Part shown: piece after piece, positions 1 through 13,600 of the stretch | How positions within the stretch are numbered: position 1 is the first letter of the stretch | Layout of the letters: each line of letters starts with the position of its first letter | Source of the DNA: Megalobrama amblycephala | Lineage: Eukaryota > Chordata > Actinopteri > Cypriniformes > Xenocyprididae | NCBI RefSeq assembly: GCF_018812025.1 | Contig: NC_063061.1 | Span: 39,196,793-39,260,792, forward strand | Direction: 5' to 3' | DNA length: 64,000 nt | Made by a program: the position numbers and the translations under genes | Notes under the pieces: model-generated | What the model saw: only the letters and a program-made list of their open reading frames with translations | What the model was told of the DNA's origin: nothing | Database searches by the model: none

Positions 1-3000
1 TGGACCGTATAATGGATCACGTGGAAATGGCCATGGAGATGGTGCCGGTTCTGAAGAACGCTGACATCATCAACATCGTGTCTGGACCAATTACATACAC
101 GCCAGACCTGCTGCCCATGATCGGGCCGCACCAGGGAGCCCGCAACTACTGGACCGCCATCGGCTTCGGGTCAGCACTAAATCTGAATTATTCGAGCGGT
201 AGTGTACGATCACGTGGCGATTGACGTGTGAGGTGTGATTGACAGGTACGGCATCATTCACTCTGGAGGAGTGGGGAAGTTCCTCAGCGACTGGATCATG
301 AGCGGCGAACCCCCGTATGACCTCATCGAGTGTGACCCCAATCGCTACGGCCACTGGACCACCGTACCGTACGTGTGCGCCAAAGCCAGGGAATCGTACG
401 GCTTCAACAATGTCGGTGAGTCACGTGACAGGAAGACGCGTGCGGATGCTGTAATGATGTCGGTGAGTGTTTGATGTAAATGATCTGTGTGTCTGACTGC
501 TTTCAGTGGGTTTTCCTAAGGAGGAGCGTTTCGCGGGTCGGCCGACTAGCCGGGTCAGTGGCGTCTATGAGCTGCTGAAGGACAAATGCTCTATGGGTTT
601 CCATGCAGGCTGGGAACAGCCACATTACTTCCACAAACCTGGAGACGACACCGGATACAAGTGAGCAGATGCTGATATCTGTATAGTATAAATCATATAT
701 TAACATCAGCGTTCAAACGTTTGGGGTCTGAAAGAGTCTCTTCTGCATTTATTTTATCAACAATACTGTAAAAACAGTGAAATATTATTACAATTTAAAA
801 TAACTGCATCCTTCTTGAATAACAGTTACTAAAAGTACACAAAAAAACAACAACCCTAAACTCATGAACGGTAGTGTAAATGAAGAGCGATGTGAGTGAG
901 TGTCTCTCTCTGGTCCTGTGATGCAGACCCAGCTTCAGAAGGACTAACTGGTTCAGGCCGGTCGGACGAGAGTGTAAACTGGTGATGGAGGGAGTGGGAG
1001 TGATTGACCTTTCACCCTTTGGGAAGTTCATGGTGAAAGGAGAAGATTCACACCGGCTACTCGACCGACTGTTTGCCAACACACTGCCAAAGGTGAGAGA
1101 CAGAGAGAGAGAAAACTACATAGCAACAGAGAACACCCTAATAACTGCATAGTAACAGCTTAAAACACTTAGAATGCCCTAGCAACTGCATAGTAACCCT
1201 CGAAAACACTCAGAACACCCTAAAAATGCATAGCAACACCCTAAAACACTCAAAACGCCCCAAAAAATGCATAGCAACAGCCTAAAACACTCAGAACACC
1301 CTAAAAACTGCATAGCAACAGCTTAAAACACTCAGAACACCCTAATAATGGCATAGCAACAGCCTAAAACACTCAGAACACCCTAATAACTGCATAGCAA
1401 CAGCCTAAAACACTCAGAACACCCTAAAAATGCATAGCAACAGCCTAAAACACTCAGAACACCCTAATAACTGCATAGCAACAGCTTAAAACACTCAGAA
1501 CACCCTAATAACGGCATAGCAACAGCCTAAAACACTCAGAACACCCTAAAAAATGCATAGCAACAGCTTAAAACACTTAGAATGCCCTAGCAACTGCATA
1601 GTAACCCTTGAAAACACTCAGAACACCCTAAAAATGCATAGCAACACTATGCTATGCATAGCAACATAGCAACAGCCTAAAACACTCAGAACGCCCTAAA
1701 AATGCATAGCAACAGCCTAAAACACTCAGAACGCCCTAAAAACTGCACAGCAACAGCTTAAAACACTCAGAACGCCCTAAAAATGCATAGCAACAGCCTA
1801 AAACACTCAGAACGCCCTAAAAACTGCATAGCAACAGCTTAAAACACTCAGAACGCCCTAAAAACTGCACAGCAACAGCTTAAAACACTCAGAACGCCCT
1901 AAAAACTGCACAGCAACAGCTTAAAACACTCAGAACGCCCTAAAACTGCACAGCAACAGCTTAAAACACTCAGAACGCCCTAAAAACTGCACAGCAACAG
2001 CTTAAAACACTCAGAACGCCCTAAAAACTGCATAGCAACAGCCTAAAACACTCAGAACACCCTAAAAACTGCACAGCAACAGCTTAAAACACTCAGAACG
2101 CCCTAAAACTGCACAGCAACAGCTTAAAACACTCAGAACGCCCTAAAAATGCATAGCAACAGCCTAAAACACTCAGAACACCCTAAAAACTGCACAGCAA
2201 CAGCTTAAAACACTCAGAACGCCCTAAAAATGCATAGCAACAGCCTAAAACACTCAGAACGCCCTAAAAACTGCATAGCAACAGCTTAAAACACTCAGAA
2301 CGCCCTAAAAATGCATAGCAACAGCCTAAAACACTCAGAACACCCTAAAAACTGCACAGCAACAGCTTAAAACACTCAAAACACCCTAATAACAGCATAG
2401 CAACAGCATAAAACACTCAGAACACCCTAAAAACTGCATAGCAACACTTTAAAACACTCAGAACACCCTAAAAATGCATAGCAACACCCTAAAACACTCA
2501 GAACACCCTAAAAACTGCATAGCAACACCCTAAAACACTCAGAACACCCTAAAAAATGCACAGCAACAGCCTAAAACACTCAGAACTCCCTAAAAACGGC
2601 ATAGCAACAGCTTAAAACACTCAAAACACCCTAAAAACTGCATAGCAACACTTTAAAACACTCAGAACACCCTAAAATGCATAGCAACACCCTAAAACAC
2701 TCAGAACACCCTAAAAACTGCATAGCAACAGCTTAAAACACTCAGAACGCCCTAAAAACTGCATAGCAACAGCTTAAAACACTCAAAACACCCTAATAAC
2801 AGCATAGCAACAGCATAAAACACTCAGAACACCCTAAAAACTGCATAGCAACACTTTAAAACACTCAGAACACCCTAAAAATGCATAGCAACACCCTAAA
2901 ACACTCAGAACACCCTAAAAACTGCATAGCAACAGCCTAAAACACTCAGAACACCCTAAAAACTGCATAGCAACACCCTAAAACACTCAGAACGCCCTAA

Positions 3001-3982
3001 AAATGCACAGCAACAGCCTAAACCCCTCAGAACTCCCTAAAAACTGCATAGCAACAGCTTAAAACACTCAAAACACCCTAATAACGGCATAGCAAAAGCA
3101 TAAAACATTCAGAACGCCCTAAAAACTGCATAGCAACACTCTAAAACACTCAGAACACCCTAAAAATGCATAGCAACACCCTAAAACACTCAGAACACCC
3201 TAAAAACTGCATAGCAACACCCTAAAACACTCAGAACGCCCTAATAATGGCATAGCAACAGCCTAAAACACTCAGAACACCCTAACAATGCATAGCAACA
3301 GCCTAAAACACTCAGAACACCCTAAAAACTGCATAGCAACACTCTAAAACACTCAGAACACCCTAAAAACTGCATAGCAACAGCTTAAGACACTCAGAAC
3401 ACCCTAAAAACTGCATAGCAACACTCTAAAACACTCAGAACACCCTAACAATGCATAGCAACAGCCTAAAACACTCAGAACACCCTAAAAACTGCATAGC
3501 AACACTCTAAAACACTCAGAACACCCTAAAAAATGCATAGCAACAGCCTAAAACACTCAGAACGCCCTAATAACGGCATAGCAACAGCTTAAGACACTCA
3601 GAACACCCTAGCAACTGCATAGGAACCCCTGAAAACAGTCAGAACGCCCTGATAACGGCATAGCAACAGCCTAAAAATATTTTAGAAAGAAGGAAAGAAA
3701 GAAAGATATCAGTAATGTTTTTAGTTAAAGCTCGTGTCTGATGATCTGGACGGAGAATCACTTCATGAGTGTCTCTGACAGTACAAAACCTGTGACTGAC
3801 AGCAACAGGCATCAGACTGAATGATGATGTTTGATTCTCAGGTGGGCCAAACCAACATCAGTCACATGTTGACCCCGCGGGGGCGTGTCTACGCTGAGGT
3901 CACGCTTACCCAGATCGCACCTGGAGAGTTTCTGCTCATCACAGGCTCCGGGTCCGAGCTTCATGATCTGAGGTGTGTCCAA

Positions 3983-4034
<52 letters not shown>

Positions 4035-5031
4035 TTACTACTGTCTGAGAGCTGAAGGTAGCCAGTGTGTGTAAAGTGAGAATATCTGAAGAAGTGTGTG
4101 TGTCAGTAACAGCTGTCTGGTTTCTGCCCCTCATCTCATCCAATCAGAAAGCAGCACACTCTCCTCTCCACTGACACACACTCGGCGCCCCCTTCTGGAT
4201 GAAAGTGAATAGACCTGCAGTCCTAAGATAGACTAACAAACAAATGGAGCTGTTAATAACTGCTGCTGAATTAATTAATCCTCACTCAAATCCAGAGCTG
4301 ACAGTGATGAAACCTTCAGCGAGTCGAGTGTGTGTCGTAAATGATTCCTCAGATCATGTGTGTTGTTGAGATCAGATGAACCAGTTTCACCTGCTGGATC
4401 AGAAAACAGCTAAAAAATCTCTCAGGCTTGCAAAAACTCTAGCAACTGCTCAAAAAACACCTTGCCAGTGACCCATAACACCATAATATCATGGCCACAG
4501 GTTTGTACGGACAAACAGAATCTAGTTATTAATGTGATGTGTGCCGCGGCGGATCCTGTCTGTTTCAGATGGATCGAGCGCGAGGTGTCTGATGGCGATT
4601 ATCACGTGAGTCTGTCTAACGTGACGGATGAGATCGGCGTTCTGGGCATCGCCGGGCCGAAATCACGGACGGTTCTTCAGAAACTGACAGATGAAGACAT
4701 GAGTGACGCGGCGTTCAGATTCCTGCACTGCAGATCCATTCAGCTGGCCGGCGTTCCCGTCCGCGCCATCCGGATATCCTACACAGGTGATCAGTACAGG
4801 CTGACTGACCGAACTTATGCAAATGAGCGGCTGTCCTCATACAGTGTGTGTGTGTGTGTGTGTGTAGGTGAGTTGGGCTGGGAGCTGTACATGGACATGA
4901 AGAACATGTCGGCCGTGTATCAGGCGCTGATGGAGGCGGGACAGGACCAGGATATCGATAACTTCGGCACATACGCCATGAGCTCACTGAGACTGGAGAA
5001 GGGCTTCAGAGCCTGGGGAGCCGAGGTCCTG

Positions 5032-5092
<61 letters not shown>

Positions 5093-5951
5093 ACACACAT
5101 GACATACATGTGTCATACAGGAAATAATCTCATCTCAAGCGTCTGTTCTGTTGTTTCCAGATGAACTGCGACACGAATCCTTTAGAAGCCGGTTTGGACT
5201 ATTTCATCAAACTCAATAAGGTAATAATAAGACGTCTCCGTTCGCTCTCTGAGGTGTGAGCCGGATCTCACGGCTGATCTGATGTTTCCAGCCTGCAGAT
5301 TTCATCGGTAAACAGGCCCTGCTGGAGATCAAGGCTCAGGGTTTGAGCCGTCGGCTGGCGTTCCTCACGCTGGACACGGACGACGTCGACCCGGAGGGCA
5401 ACGAGACCGTCTGGCACAACGGCCAGGTAAAGACGTCAGCATGTGTCAGAAAGTCTTTTCTTAGCAAAACAACCGACAGGAAAGAGATTACGTAAGAGTT
5501 TATCAACTCACAGACACATGACCAAAATAAATAGAGGGGAATGTTCTGGAGCGCAGAACAGAAAAAGATAGATGTTATAACAGTGATTTTATAATATAAA
5601 TCCAAAAGCAAAACTTGTGAAAAGAACTATATTAGGGAGTGGTCCTCTGCAGCCATCTACTGGTTATACTGGTAATATCATGTCATTTTTCAATACTGTT
5701 GTTTAAAAGTGTTTGTTGTATGTCCGTGTTTCTCCGTGGAGGTGGTCGGGAACACGACGTCAGGATCGTACAGCTACACCACACGGCAGAGCCTGGCGTT
5801 CGCGTACCTGCCCGTCCATCTGATTCATGTGGGTCAGCAGGTGGAAGTGGAGCTTCTGGGCAAGAAATACCTGGCGACGGTCACTCAGGAGCCGCTAGTC
5901 CTCACAGAACCCACCAGAACCCGCCTGCAGAAGAAGAGCAAGAGAAGCTGA
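1..5951 (+). CDS. dmgdh: Dimethylglycine dehydrogenase, C-terminal ten exons (5' part outside window)
   Basis: Flavoprotein of the mitochondrial matrix that oxidatively demethylates dimethylglycine to sarcosine and passes the one-carbon unit to tetrahydrofolate (known for the family). Exons read here: 1-169 (partial), 246-415, 507-660, 927-1092, 3842-3972, 4569-4786, 4868-5025, 5161-5220, 5292-5426, 5742-5951 (TGA). Joined, they give an uninterrupted 522-aa C-terminal part of a family of about 860 aa. The first two exons finish the FAD/DAO domain ([14 protein letters not shown], then ESYGFNN). The rest is the aminomethyltransferase-like folate-binding region ([55 protein letters not shown]) and its C-terminal barrel ([13 protein letters not shown], ending RLQKKSKRS). 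The motif [19 protein letters not shown] separates it from the paralogue SARDH. Gene order with ARSB and LHFPL2 agrees. Oddities: a 2.7-kb repeat-filled intron 4, a (GT)n acceptor tract in intron 6 and a weak donor at intron 7. Confidence 0.97.
1114..3677. repeat. 41-bp minisatellite filling DMGDH intron 4
   Basis: About 60 imperfect copies of a 40-42 bp unit with core 'aaaacactcagaacaccct' followed by a 'gcatagcaaca' block. Variants alternate between cagcaacagctt and tagcaacagcct and between ctaaaaactg and ctaataacgg. It takes up nearly all of intron 4 (1093-3841). The reverse complement of the unit resembles the 'gttgctagggtgttctggg' repeat in LHFPL2 intron 2 at 39785-40545. Confidence 0.95.
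3986..4034. repeat. (CA)n microsatellite in DMGDH intron 5
   Basis: A CA dinucleotide run that starts 13 bases after the intron 5 donor. The rest of this intron (4035-4568) shows no gene-like signal. Confidence 0.9.
4843..4867. repeat. (GT)n tract forming the DMGDH intron 6 acceptor region
   Basis: Intron 6 is only 81 bp (4787-4867). Its 3' end is a GT run closed by 'tag', so no ordinary pyrimidine tract precedes the exon that starts GTGAGTTGGGCTGG. Confidence 0.85.
5034..5099. repeat. (AC)n microsatellite in DMGDH intron 7
   Basis: About 30 AC dinucleotides starting eight bases after the intron 7 donor (5026, sequence GTCCTG), inside an intron of 135 bp. Confidence 0.9.
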
Positions 5952-6290
5952 AGACCAGAGGAACTGGACATGACCTTCATGACCTTTCATAAACGCATTC
6001 AGTGATGTGACGACAGAATCAGACTCAGTGTGAAGGCTTTGTCTACAATGCGAACGTGTCCGAAAATGAAATATTTTTTTTAAATGTTGAAATCTGTGTT
6101 AAAAAGCATTAATAATTGAAAACACTGTGACGTTTTGCTGCTGCTGAAACATTATGTCTTAATGTCCAGATTCTGTGAATGATTTCTAGTCTAAGTAGTA
6201 CAGTGGTTCAAAACTGACCTGAAAATTAATTCTTTCCTGATCGTGTGAGAATTTGAATTTAAGGAAGTGGAATTCAAATGGAATAAAGTT
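5952..6290 (+). terminator. DMGDH 3' UTR with AATAAA at 6282-6287
   Basis: Follows the TGA at 5949-5951. The first clear AATAAA lies inside the first unit of the downstream satellite, and related units carry the same 'ggaataaa' block, so the cleavage site could vary with array length. The exact end is not visible. Confidence 0.5.
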
Positions 6291-8440
6291 TATATAACTG
6301 CTATAAGTGTATTTTCTATGAATGCGTTTAATATTTAGTATGAGTTAATATTTATTAAGCTCGGTTAATGAATATTAATTACATTACCGAGGGCTGTCAC
6401 AAGGTATTCAGGAGATGTCACATGACTATTTAATATTCATAACCACACCCTCACCATTGAAATATTCACCATAAGAAACGTCAGCGGAACTAAATTTAAA
6501 TGTTGGTTGTTTTTGTTCCGTTAAGAAATTTAAATGTCGGTTTAATCATAGAATGAAAGTTTTTGAAAGATTTAAAAGTTTATAATCATATTTACCGTAG
6601 TACAGTGGTTCAAAACTAAATTGAAAATTAATTCTTTCCTGATCGTGTGAGAATTAGAATTTAAGGAAATGGAATAAAGTTTATATATAATTGCTGTGTG
6701 TATTTTTTATGAATGCATTTAATATTTAGTATGGATTAATATTTATTAAGCTTGGTTAATGAATATTAATTACGTTACGTTACGTTACAATACCGAAGGC
6801 TGTCACAAGGTATTCAAGAGATGTCACATGACTATTTAATATTCATAGCCACGCCCTCACCATTGAAATATTCACCATAAGGAACGTCAGCGGAACTAAA
6901 TTTAAACTAAATTTAAATGTTGGTTGTTTTTGTTCTGTTAAGAGATTTAAATGTCGGATTAATCATAAAATGAAAGTTTTTGAAAGATTTAAAAGTTTTG
7001 AATCATATTTACCATAGTACAGTGGTTCAAACCTGAACTGAAATGAATCCTTTCCTGTGTGAGAATTTAAATTTAAGGAAGTGGAATTCAAATGGAATAA
7101 ACTGCTGTAAGGTTTTTTTTTTATGAATTCATTTAATATTTATTATGAATTAATATTTATTAAGCTCGGTTAATGAATATTAATTACGTTATGAAGGCTG
7201 TCACAAGGTATTCGAGAGATGTCACATGACTATTTAATATTCATAGCCACGCCCTCTCCATTGAAATATTCACCATAAGGAACCAGCGGAACTAAATTTA
7301 AATGTTGGTTGTTTTTGTTTGGTTAAGAGATTTAAATGTCGGTTTAATCATAAAATGAAAGTTTTTGAAAGATTTAAAAGTTGAATCCTTTCCTGTGTGA
7401 GAATTTAAATTTAAGGAAGTGGAATTCAAATGGAATAAACTGCTGTTATGAATTCATTTAATATTTATTATATATTAATATTCATTAAGCTCAGTTAATG
7501 AATATTAATTACATTATGAAGGCTGTCACAAGGTACTCGAGAGACGTCACATTACTATTTAATATTCATAGTCACGCCTTCGCCATTGAAATATTCACCA
7601 TAATCAGCAGAAATAAATTTAAACTAAATTTAAATGTCGTGTTTTTTTGTTCCGTTAAGAGGTTTAAATATTGGTTGTTTTTGTTCCGTTTAGAAATTAA
7701 ATGTCGGTTTAATCATAGAATGAACGTTTTTGAAAGATTTAAAAGTTTAAAATCATATTTACCGTAGTACAGTGGTTCAAAACTGACCTGAAAATGAATC
7801 CTTTCCTGTGTGAGAATTTAAATTTAAGGAAGTGGAATTCAAATGGAAAAAACTGCTGTAAGTGTTTTTTATGAATTCATTTAATATTATGAATTAATAT
7901 TTATTAAGCTCGGTTCATGAATATTAATTATGTTATGAAGGCTGTCACAAGGTACTCGAGAGAAGTCACATTACTATTTAATATTCATAGCCACGCCCTC
8001 ACCATTGAAATATTCACCATAATTAATGTCAGCGGAAATAAATTTAAACAAAATTTATATGTCGGGTTTTTTGTTCCGTTAAGAGGTTTAAATGTCGGTT
8101 TAATCATAGAATGAATGTTTTTGAAAGATTTAAAAGTTTTGAATCATATTTACCGTAGTACAGTGGTTCAAACCTGAACTGAAAATGAATCCTTTCCTGT
8201 GTGAGAATTTAAATTTAAGGAAGTGGAATTCAAATGGAATAAACTGCTGTAAGTGTTTTTTATGAATTAATTTAATATTATGAATTAATATTTATTAAAC
8301 TCGGTTCATGAATATTAATTACGTTACCGAGGACTGTCACAAGGTATTCGAGCGACATCACATGACAATTTTATATTCATAACCACGCCCTCACCATAGA
8401 AATGTTCCAAGGAACGTCAGCGGAACTAAATGAATATTCA
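6195..8440. repeat. Satellite of about 400 bp, ~6 copies, between DMGDH and ARSB
   Basis: Units begin with 'gtagtacagtggttcaaa' or a close variant at 6195, 6597, 7014, 7764 and 8155. A further unit that lacks its start begins near 7380. Each unit is AT-rich and carries in order: cctttcctg...gtgagaattt, ggaataaa, a gaatattaatta block, ggctgtcacaaggta, ccacgccctc, gtcagcggaa, and a ttggttgtttttgttccgtt block. The last unit runs into the ARSB 5' flank. Short open frames at 7498-7767 and 7917-8114 are repeat sequence. Confidence 0.95.
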
Positions 8441-8599
8441 TGAGCTGGGACTTCTCTGATTTTGTAACTTCCCTCTTTTGCTGTATTAGTTTGAGTGGTG
8501 TGTGATTGTTCAGTTTAATCAGTCATGATCAGTTTGAATTCAGCGTGTTGAGAGGAATCAGAGTGTGTCTGTGAGCGACTCTTCCGTGTTCGGCTGAGA
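8441..8599 (+). promoter_or_regulatory. ARSB proximal promoter and 5' UTR
   Basis: Only about 160 bp separate the last satellite unit from the ARSB start codon, so promoter and 5' UTR must lie here or inside the satellite. I see no clear TATA box. The segment just upstream of ATG is moderately GC-rich (ccgtgttcggctgaga). Confidence 0.4.
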
Positions 8600-10586
8600 A
8601 TGAAGCTCGCGCTGTGTTTTCTGCTCGCTTCTGTCGCTCGTGTCGCGGCCAAACCGCCGAATATCGTGTTTATTTTGGCGGATGACTTCGGCTGGAATGA
8701 TGTGGGATATCACGGTTCCGAGATCAGAACTCCTCATCTGGACCGTCTGTCCGGTCAGGGGGTTCGGCTGGAGAATTACTACGTCCAGCCGCTGTGCACT
8801 CCATCCCGAAACCAGCTGATGACCGGCCGCTACCAGGTCAGAAATTAATTAATTAATTATCAATGAATAATTAATGAGTTACACAATCATATTCTCTGAG
8901 AAAGTGTTGTGTAAGTGTACAGCAGGTTAATGTGTTGGTAAGAGTTCAGAACTGAACTGAAAAGGAATTCATTTCCTGAATTTGAATTTAAGGAAGTAGT
9001 TCAAATGGGAAAAAAAAAAAGTTAATGTAAGTTTTTGTTCATGCATTTGATTTTTCAGTATAAATTATCTATAAACATGCATGTTAATGTGCATACCATA
9101 TTCATATTGGTCATGCATATTCAATCATTTATTTAAATTAAATTGCATGCACATGTTTACCATAGTTTTTTTGTTTGTTGGAAGTACCACAGTATATTTG
9201 ACTGTAGTGTGTTGTGGTCAGATCCGCACCGGTCTGCAGCATCAGATCATCTGGCCGTGTCAGCCGTACTGTGTTCCTCTGGACGAGAAGCTTCTGCCGG
9301 AGCTCATGCGGGACGCCAGCTACGACACGCACATGGTGGGCAAGTGGCATCTGGGCATGTTCCGGAAGGACTGTCTGCCCACCCGCCGGGGCTTCCAGAC
9401 CTTCTTCGGTAGGTACGAGAACCAGGATCAGAGTCAACAGGAACCAGGAACAGACGCTTTATGTTGGTCATGTGGTTGTGTTTGTCTGTCTGCAGGTTAC
9501 CTCACGGGTTCAGAGGAATATTTCTCTCATCACAGATGTAGCTTCATCGCTCCTCTGAACGTGACGCGCTGCGCTCTGGACCTGCGGGACGGGGAGGACG
9601 TGGCCGTCAATTACACGGGTCAGTACTCGACTGAACTCTTCGCTCAGAGAGCCGCGGACATCATCACACGACACCCGCCTGAGAAGGTACACATGCTCTT
9701 AAACACAAACACGTGAAAAACGTGTCACATGATTCTCATCTCAGACGCGTTCTTCCTGTTCATGCCAAAACTGATGCTCTTGCTCTGACCATACGGCACT
9801 AATGTTATTTGTGAAGGTCTTAAAAGCCTTAAATTTGATTTTAAAAACCCAGATCAGAAATGGGAAATGCATCCGTCTGACCATGTGTCTCCATAAGGAA
9901 AAAGATTATTAGCTTAGGAAAGAAATAAACACTCATATCAGATATGAATGCGCTGCATCTGTCAGTTCATGAACGATACAGAAGAGTTTTCTCTTGCTTC
10001 GCAGCCGTTGTTCCTCTATGTGGCGCTGCAGGCGGTTCACGCCCCCCTGCAGGTTCCCAAGCGCTACGTCGCCCCCTACAGCTTCATCAAGAACGATCAT
10101 CGGCGCGAGTACGCGGGGATGGTGTCGGCGATGGACGAAGCTGTAGGGAACATCACTCGAGCTCTTCAGGACGCTGGACTGTGGAACAACACCGTTCTCA
10201 TTTTCTCGACAGGTACTGAGAAGCTCTAGAAGCTCAAAGATGTACGTCACGTGTGTCACACAAAACACATCAGATTTACTGGAAGTCATACTTCTATAAT
10301 GGCTATATTGTGTTTATAGTGTTGTCTATACACCAGTGACTCCAGAACAACTGAGCGATCAATGCAATTAAGAGATTTAAACATCGGTCGCTTTTGTTTT
10401 ATTAACAGATTTTAAATTTCGGTCGGTTAAGAAATCTAAATGATGTTCGTTTTTGTTGAGATTTCAATGTAAATGTCAGTTGTTTTTATTCCATTAAGAG
10501 ATTTAAATATTGGAATATTGGCAGGGGTGACAAACTCATTTTAGGTTGAGGGCCGGATTGGAAAAAAATAACCATGTGCGGGCCGA

Positions 10587-10619
<33 letters not shown>

Positions 10620-13600
10620 CCTTAGTGCGCTGAAAGTTGCATTAATATTAACCATATAAACAACAAATTAATTTGCAAGAAAACTAGTACACTGCTCTTT
10701 AAAAATGCATTTGTTTTTACAGCAAAAAAAATGTTAAATTTTTAAAATAATGCTTTTTAAAATATTTTTAAATTATTAGTGATGCATCTATTTTGATTTT
10801 TCGTGGCCAATTCCATTTTTTTTTTTAGAAGCAAATTGACCGATTCTTATACTGGTTGCGGATTTTTTTTAAAGCATTTTTTTAAAAATATGTGTAGCTC
10901 TTTGATATTAGAGGCAAACACTGCATTTTTTATCACAGTCCCAAAAAAGATGTTATGCACATGAGCATGAGCAGTTGTTTTTATTTAAATTATTGTATAA
11001 TTTCCAGATTAACAGCAAAAACAGCATGATCTGACTTTAGCTTTGTGAAATTATGCTACATAAGACACCTGCACAAAACACAATCAGCAGACGGACTGAA
11101 TGAAATGCAAATTCACTCTCTGACAGTAGGTGGCGCTTATGGAACAGCAGCGATGTAGCGATTTATGACCAGTGGACCAGTGCATCTCTATTTTTTATTA
11201 TAGTTCAAATCATCCGCGGGCCGGATTGGACACCTTTGTGGGCCGTATGTTTGACACCCCTGCGTTAAGAGATTTTCAATGTCGGTTGATTTTGTTTCAT
11301 TAAGAAATTTAAATATTGGTTGTTTTTATTCCGTTAAGAAATTTAAATATTGGTTGTTTTTGTTCCGTTAAGAAATTTAAATATTGGTTGTTTTTATTCC
11401 GTTAAGAAATTTAAATATTGGTTGTTTTTGTTCCGTTAAGAAATTTAAATATTGGTTGTTTTTATTCCGTTAAGAAATTTAAATGTTGGTTGTTTTTATT
11501 CCGTTAAGAAATTTAAATATTGGTTGTTTTTATTCCGTTAAGAAATTTAAATATTGGTTGTTTTTGTTTTTTTTCCGTTAAGAAATTTAAATATTGGTTG
11601 TTTTTAAATTTGGTTGTTAAGAGATTTTAAATTTCGGTTGTTTTTGATCCATTAAGAAATTTAAATGTTGGTCATTTTTGCTTCATTAAGAGATTTAAAC
11701 TTTGGTCGTTTTTGTTTTGTTAACAGATTTTAAATTTCAGTTGGTTAAGAAATTTAAATGTTCATTTTTGTTGAGATTTAAATGTTGGTCGGTTTTGTTT
11801 CCGTAAAGACATTTTAAATTTCAGTCGGTTTTATTCCATTAAGAGATTTAAATCTCGTTGTTTTGGTTCCGTTCAGAAATTTAAATATTGCTATATTGGT
11901 TGTTTTTGTTCCGTTAAAAGATTTTAAATGTCGGTTGTTTTTGTTCCGTTAAGAAATTAAAATTTCGGTCGGTTTTATTCCATTAAGAGATTTAAATGTT
12001 GGTCATTTTTGCTTCATTAAGAGATTTAAATGTTGGTCGTTTTTGTTTTGTTAACAGATTTTAAATTTCAGTCGGTTTTATTCCGTTAAGAGATTTAAAT
12101 ATTGCTATATTGGTTGTTTTTGTTCCGTTAAGAGATTTTAAATGTCGGTTGATTTTGTTCCGTTAAGAAAATTAAATGTTGGCCAGTTTTGTTTCCATTA
12201 AGAGATTTAAACGTTGGTCGTTTTTAAATTTCAGTCGGTTAAGAAATTTAAATGATGTTCATTTTTGTTGAGATTTAAATCTCGTTGTTTTGATTCTGTT
12301 CAGAAATTTAAATATTGCAATATTGGTTGATTTTGTTCCGTTAAAAGATTTTAAATGTTTGTTCCGTTAAGAAATTTTAAAAGTTTGTCGTTTTTGCTTC
12401 ATTAACAGATTTAAAAAGATTTATTGATAGTAAAAAATTCTCAAACTGTCAATGAGGAGCATCGGCTGAAGTGACAAACAGGATGTGGAAATCTCAGTTG
12501 AATTAAATGAAATGATCTTCATTGAAGTGCTGTGAGTGCAGTACATGTTTATTATTAGAACACGTTTGATTGGAGCTCAGAGTATTTTATAGGATTTTAT
12601 ATTTTTATAAAGTTGTGTTGGTGCAGTTTTGATGGCTGTCAATAATTTGAACAATATTAAAATATGTCTGAGAGGATCAAATGATGAATTCCACATCAGG
12701 GAACAAATGAGTCCAAGTGAATGATGTTTCTGTCATGATCAGTCCATGAGGTGGCGCTGTTTCCTCTCTGTTGGGGCAGATAACGGTGGTCAGACCCTGA
12801 CAGGAGGAAATAACTGGCCTCTGCGTGGCAGGAAGTGGACGCTCTGGGAGGGCGGAGTCAGGGGCGTGGCCTTCGTGACCGGACCGCTGATCGAGCAGCC
12901 AGGAACTGTCAGTCGAGGGCTCATCCACGTCTCTGATTGGCTGCCTACGATTGTGGGTCTGGCTGGGGCGTCGACCAACGGCACCAAACCTCTGGACGGC
13001 TTCAATGTGTGGGACACTATCAGGTGACTGTGAGCTGCTCTTCATCATCATCATCATCACAGACACACCTGCCAGTGATGAACTGAGACAATACACTGCA
13101 AATGATAATTCAAAGGAAAAACTAGATGTTTATTCTTGTTTTAAGCACAAACTCACTACATATATATTCAGTCATTTTGCTTTTCCACTAAATGAATCTT
13201 GATTTAAGAATGTTTAGATATTTGTGCTGGAAAACAAGACAATCATTTTTGCTCTTTTGCTGATAAATATTATTTAAGCACCATGTTTTTGTCCCAGTTT
13301 CTGCCGGTAGGATGTTTGATGATTAATCGAATCGTGCGTTTGTGTGTTTCAGTCGTGGTCAAGCGTCTCCTCGGGTCGAGCTTCTGCATAACATCGACCC
13401 GCTGTATGTGGACGACTCGCCCTGTGAGTGAGAGTTTACACTGAGACCTGAATCAGGTTTGACTCCCGATCACACATGAGCTGCGTGTCTCTTTCAGGTC
13501 CAGGTGACGAGGTGTCGGGCGAGTTCCTGCAGGACTCTCTTCACTCCTCAGCGTCTCGGCCGGTCGCTCTCGGCTCTCGTTCAGAGTTTAACATCTCGGT

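Noticed and set aside
10522..11262. Target-site duplication of the hAT-like element
   Set aside because: The octamers on either side do not match, so no duplication can be claimed.
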